Made by a program: the position numbers and the translations under genes
Shown: piece after piece, positions 1 to 5,714 of the stretch
Layout: each line of letters begins with the position of its first letter
Numbering within the stretch: position 1 is the first letter of the stretch
Assembly (NCBI GenBank): GCA_003229345.1
Contig: QIDN01000459.1
Span: 1-5,714 of the forward strand
Source: Nitrospirota bacterium
GTDB taxonomy: Bacteria; Nitrospinota; Nitrospinia; Nitrospinales; Nitrospinaceae
Length of the DNA: 5,714 bases
Reading direction: 5' to 3'
The notes under the pieces: model-generated
What the model was told of the DNA's origin: nothing
Databases searched by the model: none
The model's input: the letters and a program-made list of their open reading frames with translations, nothing else

Positions 1-152
1 GTTTCTTTAAGGAAATGTTCGAGTAGACAAAGCAGACTGGGATAATCCCGGCTAACGTAACTGCGTTCCACCGATAAGCTGGGGATTCCCTTTTTGATAT
101 CGAACAGGGCCAGGTTGACTTTGGTCCCTCCGACATCCCCTGTAAGGATCAT
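1..152 (-). CDS. glk: Glucokinase, N-terminal fragment (Glk family), cut by window edge
   Basis: Glucokinase phosphorylates glucose with ATP to glucose-6-phosphate in the cytoplasm, feeding the Pgi and transaldolase encoded just upstream. Only the first 50 codons are in the window; the frame is open at the left edge. The protein begins MILTGDVGGTK. The glycine-rich GDVGGTK at residues 5-11 is the phosphate-1 loop of the sugar kinase/actin ATPase fold, followed by the strand NLALFD (13-18). The later segment around YVSRDYPSL (residues 31-39), ahead of a hydrophobic FL pair, resembles the bacterial Glk family (PF02685) more than ROK kinases. The ATG at 152-150 is preceded by a weak AGGG at 163-160 with a 7-nt spacer; this ribosome site overlaps the transaldolase stop codon, suggesting translational coupling across the 9-nt gap. 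The catalytic and sugar-binding residues lie outside the window, so a ROK-type kinase cannot be fully excluded. Confidence 0.86.
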   Translation of the reverse strand, partial: MILTGDVGGTKVNLALFDIKKGIPSLSVERSYVSRDYPSLLCLLEHFLKE

Positions 153-161
153 ATGCCGACC

Positions 162-1412
162 CTATTTAAGAAAGGATTCGATCCTTGCATCCAGCGCGTT
201 CTGGTCCTTGGTGAACGATTGCAGGGCGGAGTGGGTCATAAGATCGTCCAGCGCGATGGAACCGGACCAGTCGGCCAGCTTGGGAATTTTACCGTCGTCC
301 TGGATTTTTTTCAGATCCTGCGGTGAAAAGGGATGAAACAGGTCCAATCCGTTTTCATTGCAAAATTGTATCAGGTCATCGCCGGAGAGTTGGTCCAGAT
401 CGCTACGCGCCATCAACCGGTCGACCGCTTCCCGGAAATCTCCATCCATCTCCCACAAGCGAGCCACCCGGGCGCTCCAGTCATGTTCCGGTTTCATATC
501 CGGATTTAATGCCACGCCATCCGTTTTTTTAATCTGATCGGGAGTGCGGCCGGAGTCCTGAAATTCCTTCATCGCCTTGGGGGGAATTGTGTGGATATCC
601 ATTCCCGCCAGAGTCGCGACTTGATCGCCGTTGCGGATGCTGGCGGCGATCAAACGAGTTTTCACATTGGCGTAGTTGTTGCGTACTTCTTCCAGGGCAC
701 TCTGGGTATGCAGAGTGACTTTTTCACCCACCCACTCGCCACTGCCGGCGGAATTGTCCGACACCACGGCGTTGAGCCGTCCCAGAAAAACATTCACATA
801 ATTCGGATTGGAAAGACGGGCAGCCAGGTAATTCTGCCGGGCGGAAAAACCCAAAGTGAAATTCACCGGGATATTTTCCTGGCGTATTCGTCGGGTCGCC
901 AGCAGACCTTCCGGCGTCAAAGGAACCTTGATAATAAAATATTCAGGACACACCGCAAAATACCGCTTGCCGTATTTCACGCTCTTTTCGATATCCCGCG
1001 AAATGGAAGGATGCAGTTCGACGCTGACCTTCACCTTGAACGCTTCCACCAGTCTCAAAGCAATGCGGCAATTGATCACGAAACCGATTTCCATCACCAG
1101 TTCCTCCCGGCTCAGACCGGAGGCGGCTTCTCCCAACTTGTTCACGGTTTCCTGAATCACGTCGTCCATCACTCCGCTCTGCACAACCTGGTTCGCCAAC
1201 GTGTTGTTGGTGGTGAGCGCAGTCAGTTCGTTTTTCCATATCGATTGGGCCAGTTCCAGTTCCCCGGTATCCATCCATAACTCCGTGCCCAGTTTCTTGA
1301 GGCGGGCCAACAGGGGGTCACTTTGGTATTGTTTGGCCGGCTTGCCCGGACTGATTTCCTTAAACGCGATGCGGTGAACGGTTTCGCTTAAATCTTTACT
1401 GAGGGTCCCCAT
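162..1412 (-). CDS. tal: Transaldolase, long form with C-terminal extension
   Basis: Transaldolase moves a dihydroxyacetone unit from sedoheptulose-7-phosphate to glyceraldehyde-3-phosphate, giving erythrose-4-phosphate and fructose-6-phosphate in the non-oxidative pentose phosphate pathway (cytoplasm). The 416-residue protein shows the beta-barrel motifs in order: LWMDTGELE (45-53, Asp48 at the usual strand-1 acid position), LTTNNTL (66-72, where most transaldolases have T(S/T)NPT), VSVELHP (129-135), FIIKVPLTPEG (159-169) with Lys162 as the expected Schiff-base lysine, NFTLGFS (184-190), VNVFLGRLN (206-214), and AASIRNGDQVATLAGMDIHT followed by IPP (256-278). Residues from about 285 to 416 extend past the barrel; E. 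coli TalB is only about 317 residues. The tail is charged, helical and rich in Asp and Leu, and I assign it no function. The ATG overlaps the pgi stop codon as TAATG, with AAGGG six bases upstream, so translation is probably coupled. Family membership is firm; the exact subfamily and substrate range are not. Confidence 0.93.
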   Translation of the reverse strand: MGTLSKDLSETVHRIAFKEISPGKPAKQYQSDPLLARLKKLGTELWMDTGELELAQSIWKNELTALTTNNTLANQVVQSGVMDDVIQETVNKLGEAASGLSREELVMEIGFVINCRIALRLVEAFKVKVSVELHPSISRDIEKSVKYGKRYFAVCPEYFIIKVPLTPEGLLATRRIRQENIPVNFTLGFSARQNYLAARLSNPNYVNVFLGRLNAVVSDNSAGSGEWVGEKVTLHTQSALEEVRNNYANVKTRLIAASIRNGDQVATLAGMDIHTIPPKAMKEFQDSGRTPDQIKKTDGVALNPDMKPEHDWSARVARLWEMDGDFREAVDRLMARSDLDQLSGDDLIQFCNENGLDLFHPFSPQDLKKIQDDGKIPKLADWSGSIALDDLMTHSALQSFTKDQNALDARIESFLK

Positions 1413-2743
1413 TATTTTCCCTTCCCGAATCCTGGTTTATTCAAAAGTCGAAACATGTTGTTTTTATAAAATTCTACTCCGGGCTGATCGAATGGATTGA
1501 CGCCCATCAAATATCCTGATAAAGCTACGGCCCGCTGAAAAAAATAAAACAACTGTCCCAAGGCATAAGGGCTGCGGTCTTGCAGGGTCAGGGTCATGTT
1601 GGGCACGCCACCTTCGAGATGCGCCTGGGCGGTGCCCTGCCAGGCTTTCTCATTCACCTCGTCGAGGCTCCGGCCTGCCAGATAGTTCAAGCCATCCCGG
1701 TCCTCGGGGGACTCGGATATCTTCATGGAATGATCGGATGCAGCCACCCTCAAAAACGTTTCGAAGATGATCCGGTTGCCTTCCTGAACCCATTGACCGA
1801 GGGAATGCAGATCGACCGTATATTCGGCGGTAGCCGGGAAAATGCCCTGACCGCCCTTGCCTTCGCTCTCTCCGGCCAGCTGCCGCCACCACTCTACCAC
1901 AGTTTGCAGGGCCGGGTGAAACGCCGCCATGAGTTCGATGGTTTTCCCCTTTTGGTACAATAAATTGCGAATGGCGGCGTAACGGTAGGCGGAATTTTGA
2001 TCCAAGGCGGAATGTTGGGAGGTGTGTTTTTCGCAATCGACCGCCCCAGCCACCATCTCCCCGATATCCAGCCCGCCGACGGCGATGGGCAGAAGCCCTA
2101 CCGGAGTCAACACGGAATAGCGTCCCCCAACATCGCCGGGAATGATGAAACGCCGATACCCCTCTTCCTCCGCCAACTGCTTGAGGGCACCCTTTTCAGG
2201 ATCGGTGGTCACAAAGATGCGCTTGCGCGCTTCATCGGGCCCGTATTTCTTCTCCATGAATTGCTTGAGCAGACGAAATGCGATGGCCGGTTCGGTGGTA
2301 GTTCCGGATTTGGAAATCACGTTCAGACAAACTTTTTTATCTTCCAAAACATCCAACAGATTGTGAAGGTAATCGGAGCTGATGTTTTGACCGGCAAATA
2401 GGATTTCCGGCCCTCCCCTCGCTGATGGCGGAAGTTGATTCGAAAAAGCGTGGCTTCCGAAATCAATTGCGGCTTTGGCACCCAGATAGGAACCTCCGAT
2501 ACCGATGGACACAAACGCGTCACAGTTCTCCCGAATCCATTTCGCGGACTGCTGAATTTCCTTGAGTTGGTCCGGCGTGGTTTGCGAAGGCAAATGCAGC
2601 CAACCCAGAAATTCTGCGCCCTTCCCTTGGCCTGATTCCAAATCCTGATGGAGCCGGTCCACCTCCGGCTGCAGGTGGGCGATCTCCTCTTCCGTAACAA
2701 AACTTTTTATATTTTCCGTGTGGAGTTTCAGGGTTTCGGTCAT
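1412..2743 (-). CDS. pgi: Glucose-6-phosphate isomerase
   Basis: This cytoplasmic enzyme interconverts glucose-6-phosphate and fructose-6-phosphate. At 443 residues it matches the short bacterial form (Bacillus/Thermotoga type) rather than the roughly 550-residue E. coli type. The first sugar-isomerase (SIS) half carries SIGIGGSYLGAKAA (79-92) and the phosphate-binding ISKSGTTTE (143-151). The family signature GDVGGRYSVLTPVGLLP spans 203-219. GESEGK (291-296), DLHSLGQ (311-317), AHLEGGVPN (374-382) and the C-terminal signature GYLMGVNPFDQPGVEFYK (410-427) follow. By comparison with the known active site, Arg208, Glu292, His375 and Lys427 are the likely catalytic set and all are present, so the enzyme should be active. 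The gene lies 38 nt downstream of the SPOR gene and shares one base with tal. The ATG at 2743 is the only standard start consistent with the homologous N-terminus, yet no good Shine-Dalgarno lies at normal distance: GAGGA is 19 nt upstream and can pair with an adjacent TCCTC. Confidence 0.97.
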   Translation of the reverse strand: MTETLKLHTENIKSFVTEEEIAHLQPEVDRLHQDLESGQGKGAEFLGWLHLPSQTTPDQLKEIQQSAKWIRENCDAFVSIGIGGSYLGAKAAIDFGSHAFSNQLPPSARGGPEILFAGQNISSDYLHNLLDVLEDKKVCLNVISKSGTTTEPAIAFRLLKQFMEKKYGPDEARKRIFVTTDPEKGALKQLAEEEGYRRFIIPGDVGGRYSVLTPVGLLPIAVGGLDIGEMVAGAVDCEKHTSQHSALDQNSAYRYAAIRNLLYQKGKTIELMAAFHPALQTVVEWWRQLAGESEGKGGQGIFPATAEYTVDLHSLGQWVQEGNRIIFETFLRVAASDHSMKISESPEDRDGLNYLAGRSLDEVNEKAWQGTAQAHLEGGVPNMTLTLQDRSPYALGQLFYFFQRAVALSGYLMGVNPFDQPGVEFYKNNMFRLLNKPGFGKGK

Positions 2744-2781
2744 GGCTCGTAGAGAGGAGGTGTCCTCAAATGAAACGCGGA
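2744..2781 (-). promoter_or_regulatory. Short pgi leader with hairpin masking the only SD-like sequence
   Basis: This is the 38-nt spacer between the SPOR stop codon and the pgi start, and the longest non-coding stretch in the window. Read on the coding strand it contains GAGGACACCTCCTC (2767 down to 2754), a perfect 5-bp inverted repeat GAGGA/TCCTC with a 4-nt loop. The left arm is the only clear Shine-Dalgarno-like sequence, and it sits 19 nt before the ATG, farther than normal. The right part, CACCTCCT, has the same sequence as the conserved anti-Shine-Dalgarno tail of 16S rRNA. Immediately before the ATG only a weak GAG is seen. I infer that pgi may depend on coupling to upstream translation; a regulatory role is not shown. 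The stem is too short, and lacks the U-tract, for a terminator. Confidence 0.3.
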
Positions 2782-4332
2782 TTATTGGGTCTGAGGCTTG
2801 GGGGCCGGAAGCTGTTCGTCCAGCGCAATGATGAAGTAGGATCGGATTTTCTTTTGATTCATCAGAATAACAGCGACTTTTTCCGCGGTATCGCGTTCGC
2901 GGAATTTCCCCACACGCACTTTATACCAGAATCCTCCCTCTGTACGTGGGATTTTCACGACATACACGTCTTGCACCTTCTTTTTTTTGAGCTTGCGGAC
3001 GGTAACATCGGCCTGGCTCTTGCTTTTGACCGCAGCCACCTGAAGGGTAAAAATTTTCACTGTTGGAACCGCCACCTGCTCCGTGGGAGCCATCGACACG
3101 GGTTGAGATGATGCCGGAATCAGGGCTCTCCAGTCCACTACCACTGCGGCGTAATACATCCCTCCAAAAATAAGGCCCGCAACAACCAGTTTGGTAGCCG
3201 TACTCATGCCTCCCATGATATTCAACCCATCGAACATCTTGAAAACCACTTTTTTGATCAGATTAAAAACGCCGCCTCCCAGCTCCGACACTTTTTTACC
3301 GGCCACCTGCCAGAACGTAGGACTCAATCCGGTGTAGACCTTTAACCGCTCCAGAGCCTGTTTGTCATCGGAATGAAACAGCTTGACCCTTTTCCACTGT
3401 TCGGAAACTTTGGTGTCCTTGGCCATGCGAAGCAGACGCTCTTTGGTTTGAGTTTCTAAAGAATCGAAAACCTGTTTGCATCGGGCATGCAGATCGGGAT
3501 CGAGCACTTTGAATCGTTCTTCGCAGTAACTGGCACTCACAATGAAAGCACTTATTCCCCGCTGGTCCTCGGACAAGGAGGATAAGGACTCCAAATAAAA
3601 ATTGACCGCCAAATAATCGGTTCGCTTTTTATCAAGCAAATGAGGAAGCATGAAGCTGATGATTTTATCTTCCTGTCCTGTTTTTAGCTGCAAGGCCTTC
3701 AGAAAAATCGGCTCTGACTTATTGGTGAACCATTCTTGCCTCAGAAAAACGGTAACCATGTGGTTGAGTAGTTCCCGGTCCTCATATCCCTCCGTCTTCA
3801 TTATCACCAACATCAGATCAATTTCCTGATCGGTCAACTCCCCTTTTCGAGTCAGGGCGGAAACCAGAACATTACGGAAGCGGATTTGTTGAGTATCCTG
3901 CAGGAAGGCTTTCAGAAAAACATTCAGGGCTTCCGGGTCTTCGGAACCGGTACTCATCAGAAATTCGGCATAGTCCTGAATCAACTGCTCCCGCAGTTGG
4001 TGGCCTTTTCCCGGCAAAAAATAGGAGGACCCGGTAAATTCGACCAGTTTTTGAAACTGCTCTCTGATTTCAGGCCCCACCGTTTTAAGGTCGATGTGCT
4101 TCAGGCTACTCAGAGCGCTAAGAAAACGGTGTTCTCCAAAGATCCCATAAACCACAAACCCGAAAAACAGGCAGATACTCACCACAGCCCATTGGATCCA
4201 CAGGTCGTTGAAGTACACGTTCGGCAGAGCCACTTCGTGCACGAAGTACAGCGATAGGTAGCCGAGGATCATGATCAGGAACAATGTCAGCCCGGTTCGG
4301 ACTAAAAAATATTTAAAACTCTGGTAAAACAT
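2782..4332 (-). CDS. Three-helix membrane protein with C-terminal periplasmic SPOR domain
   Basis: I recognise no named homologue over the full 516 residues. Hydrophobic segments at about 12-32, 46-65 and 382-399 look like membrane helices. Positive charges before helix 1 and after helix 2, and a short near-neutral loop between them (33-45), predict a cytoplasmic N-terminus, a cytoplasmic domain of about 310 residues (66-380), and a periplasmic C-terminus. The middle domain appears almost wholly alpha-helical and has no motif I can name. A Pro/Ser/Val linker (402-424) leads to a SPOR domain (PF05036) at about 425-504: IFTLQVAAVKSKSQAD, a lysine-rich turn, then GGFWYKVRVGKFRERDTAE, the typical pattern (YxVQVGxF-like, then YRVRVGPF-like). 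SPOR domains usually bind septal peptidoglycan lacking stem peptides. The ATG overlaps the PBP gene by 20 nt and follows AGAGG at a short 3-nt spacing. The overlap with a class A PBP suggests a role in wall synthesis or division; that is inference. The SPOR call is strong. Confidence 0.85.
   Translation of the reverse strand: MFYQSFKYFLVRTGLTLFLIMILGYLSLYFVHEVALPNVYFNDLWIQWAVVSICLFFGFVVYGIFGEHRFLSALSSLKHIDLKTVGPEIREQFQKLVEFTGSSYFLPGKGHQLREQLIQDYAEFLMSTGSEDPEALNVFLKAFLQDTQQIRFRNVLVSALTRKGELTDQEIDLMLVIMKTEGYEDRELLNHMVTVFLRQEWFTNKSEPIFLKALQLKTGQEDKIISFMLPHLLDKKRTDYLAVNFYLESLSSLSEDQRGISAFIVSASYCEERFKVLDPDLHARCKQVFDSLETQTKERLLRMAKDTKVSEQWKRVKLFHSDDKQALERLKVYTGLSPTFWQVAGKKVSELGGGVFNLIKKVVFKMFDGLNIMGGMSTATKLVVAGLIFGGMYYAAVVVDWRALIPASSQPVSMAPTEQVAVPTVKIFTLQVAAVKSKSQADVTVRKLKKKKVQDVYVVKIPRTEGGFWYKVRVGKFRERDTAEKVAVILMNQKKIRSYFIIALDEQLPAPKPQTQ
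4232..4247. repeat. Perfect 16-bp palindrome inside the SPOR gene
   Basis: ACTTCGTGCACGAAGT is its own reverse complement over all 16 bases, with the centre between 4239 and 4240. It lies about 85-100 nt into the SPOR-protein gene and encodes the TM1 exit around FVHE. GAAGTACA at 4243-4250 also occurs as a direct repeat at 4210-4217. The palindrome could be a coding coincidence: about 0.1 such perfect 16-mers are expected by chance in a window this size. No function is assigned. Confidence 0.4.
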
Positions 4333-5714
4333 TTTCCTCTATAGTGTTGTTGGGAGAAAGGCCCGTTTCAGGGTCTGGTTCGTCTGAAGGGAAATACCCC
4401 TGGATAGAATCCGTGGACGGCGGCAAAGTCAATACGACATCATTTTTCACAGCTACCCTCATTGTCTGCTTGGTACTGATATTTGCGATGTAACCGGTTT
4501 CGGAATCCACTTCAACAAACCGGATGCCTTCGGGCACGGGAAAATTGGCCGGGCTTTTACCACTCAACGCTTTCTTCATGAAATAAGTCCAGATGGGGCC
4601 GGCGGCGCTACCCCCCGTCAGGCCACGGCCATTGCGGTCGACCATGGAGATGTTGCTGTCATAACCTACCCAAACTGAAACCGAAAAATCCTTGGTGAAA
4701 CCATCAAACCAGGCGTCCTTGTAATCGTTGGTGGTCCCCGTTTTGCCGCCTGCCGGATGCTTGAAACCCATACGCCGGACCACTCTCCCGGTCCCTTCCT
4801 CCACTACGCCACGCATCATGTCCAGCAGGGGGTAAATAGATTTCTGGGAAAACCTTTGAACGCCGAAGTAGAAATGCTCATAGAGGGTGTTGCCTCGGAA
4901 ATCTTCGATTCGTTCCACCAGGAAAGGCTCATTTAAAATTCCCAAATTGGCAATGACGCTGTACGCGCCGGCCATTTCGAGCGGCGAAACCCCAGTGGCG
5001 CCCAACGCCAGGGACAAGTTTTCCCCCAGGGGGCTGGTGATTCCCATCTGACGTGCGGTTTTGATCACGCGCTCTGGAGTGAGGTCGTTCACCAGTTTGG
5101 CCGACACCACGTTCAGAGATTTCATCAAAGCCCGCTTCAAAATCAAATTCCCGAAATATTCGTCATTGAAATTTTTCGGTTCCCAGGTTTTATCCCGCGA
5201 AATTTCCAAAATAACAGGTTCATCCATCATCACGGTAGCAGGCGAGATTCCCAAATTTTCCATCGCCGTCAAATAAACGATCGGCTTAAAAGAAGACCCC
5301 GCCATACGGTTGTTGGAAACCGCCCGATTGAACTGACTCTGGGCGTAATCCCGCCCTCCCAGCAACACGCGAACGGCGCCGGTTTTGTTTTCCAACGCCA
5401 CCACTGCCGCCTGCAGAGTTTCTTCATCCTCACGGGATCCCATTCGCTTATCGAGGCTTTTCATATGAGTGGTCACGGCCTGTTGGGCGAACTTCTGTAA
5501 GCGAACATCAATGGTGGTAAAAATTTTGAGGCCGCCGAAATGAACAAATTCCTTACCGTATTCTTTTTCCAGCTTGGAAATCACGTGCTGAATGAAGTAC
5601 TGATTGGGATTGGATTGAATCCGGTGCGGCGCCAGCTCCAGATCGGTTTCCAATGCTTCTTCCATCTGGAGGGAGCCTATAAAATTGGAACTGACCATTC
5701 GATTCAACACCGTC
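4313..5714 (-). CDS. mrcA: Class A penicillin-binding protein (PBP1A type), C-terminal transpeptidase part, N-terminus outside window
   Basis: Class A PBPs polymerise lipid II into glycan strands and cross-link the stem peptides at the outer face of the inner membrane. The frame is open to the right edge. The GTG at 5710 is internal, because family members have a glycosyltransferase domain and a membrane anchor before this point. Numbering from that codon, the linker/transpeptidase entry GGLKIFTTIDVRLQ is at 59-72. The penicillin-binding motifs are all present: SxxK as SSFK (139-142, nucleophile Ser139), SxN as SLN (198-200) and KTGT (323-326) within GGKTGTTNDYKDAWFDGFT. ATVMMDEPV (158-166) and LALGATGVSPLEMAGAYSVIAN (split as 234-244 and 245-255) are further PBP1A-like blocks. 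The C-terminal tail (about 430-465) is proline-rich and acidic and lacks the F-x-G-T-x-P ending seen in many relatives. The stop codon lies inside the SPOR gene (20-nt overlap), implying co-translation. Transpeptidase identity is certain; glycosyltransferase activity is inferred from family. Confidence 0.93.
   Translation of the reverse strand, partial: TVLNRMVSSNFIGSLQMEEALETDLELAPHRIQSNPNQYFIQHVISKLEKEYGKEFVHFGGLKIFTTIDVRLQKFAQQAVTTHMKSLDKRMGSREDEETLQAAVVALENKTGAVRVLLGGRDYAQSQFNRAVSNNRMAGSSFKPIVYLTAMENLGISPATVMMDEPVILEISRDKTWEPKNFNDEYFGNLILKRALMKSLNVVSAKLVNDLTPERVIKTARQMGITSPLGENLSLALGATGVSPLEMAGAYSVIANLGILNEPFLVERIEDFRGNTLYEHFYFGVQRFSQKSIYPLLDMMRGVVEEGTGRVVRRMGFKHPAGGKTGTTNDYKDAWFDGFTKDFSVSVWVGYDSNISMVDRNGRGLTGGSAAGPIWTYFMKKALSGKSPANFPVPEGIRFVEVDSETGYIANISTKQTMRVAVKNDVVLTLPPSTDSIQGYFPSDEPDPETGLSPNNTIEENVLPEF

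Noticed and set aside
591..1280. Plus-strand open frame of 229 codons
   Set aside because: It is antisense to the transaldolase, which has clear catalytic motifs. The antisense product is rich in His and Gln with no domain pattern, as expected for the mirror of a real gene.
1580..2401. Two plus-strand open frames of 127 and 134 codons opposite pgi
   Set aside because: They mirror a strongly conserved isomerase gene, have no convincing start context, and resemble no known proteins.
2754..2767. Hairpin between the SPOR gene and pgi as a terminator
   Set aside because: The stem is only 5 bp with no following U-tract, so factor-independent termination is not supported.
2770..3111. Plus-strand ORF of 113 codons with a textbook AGGAGGTG (2755-2762) seven bases before its ATG
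   Set aside because: It lies wholly antisense to the SPOR-domain coding region, and its product has low-complexity His/Leu/Phe composition with no recognisable family. The strong SD is the complement of the CACCTCCT in the pgi leader, so its placement is most likely coincidence. Ribosome profiling would settle it.
3886..4257. Plus-strand open frame of 123 codons opposite the SPOR gene
   Set aside because: It has no ribosome site or recognisable domain; the minus-strand frame has membrane helices and a SPOR domain.
5708..5710. GTG codon as a possible true start of the penicillin-binding protein
   Set aside because: The frame is open through the window edge and the residues after it (LNRM) fit the internal block after the glycosyltransferase domain of class A PBPs. 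It is an internal codon of a truncated gene.

Overview
The window is a densely packed, single-direction gene block. All five recognisable genes lie on the minus strand, so transcription runs from the right edge to the left edge. In transcription order they are: the C-terminal part of a class A penicillin-binding protein (5714 to 4313, N-terminus outside the window); a three-helix membrane protein with a C-terminal SPOR domain (4332 to 2782); glucose-6-phosphate isomerase, pgi (2743 to 1412); a long-form transaldolase, tal (1412 to 162); and the first 50 codons of glucokinase, glk (152 to the left edge).

The spacing indicates one operon or translationally coupled cluster. The PBP and SPOR genes overlap by 20 nt, SPOR and pgi are 38 nt apart, pgi and tal overlap by one base (TAATG), and tal and glk are 9 nt apart. 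No intergenic stretch exceeds 38 nt. I see no promoter or factor-independent terminator inside the window, so both ends of the unit lie outside it. There are no RNA genes, CRISPR arrays, insertion sequences or other signs of mobility.

The sugar genes form a coherent module. Glucokinase makes glucose-6-phosphate, Pgi interconverts it with fructose-6-phosphate, and transaldolase links fructose-6-phosphate to the non-oxidative pentose phosphate pathway. The other half concerns the cell wall: a bifunctional peptidoglycan synthase next to a SPOR protein, whose domain family generally binds septal peptidoglycan stripped of stem peptides. Fructose-6-phosphate is also the precursor of the peptidoglycan amino sugars, which gives a possible but unproven reason for the neighbourhood.

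The periplasmic SPOR domain and the class A PBP suggest a Gram-negative bacterium with mid-range GC. The sequence alone does not fix the phylum. The long transaldolase with the TTNNTL motif suggests to me a lineage outside the well-studied Proteobacteria (Nitrospinota/Nitrospirota-like is a guess). The least understood gene is the SPOR protein, with its roughly 310-residue predicted cytoplasmic domain of unknown function.
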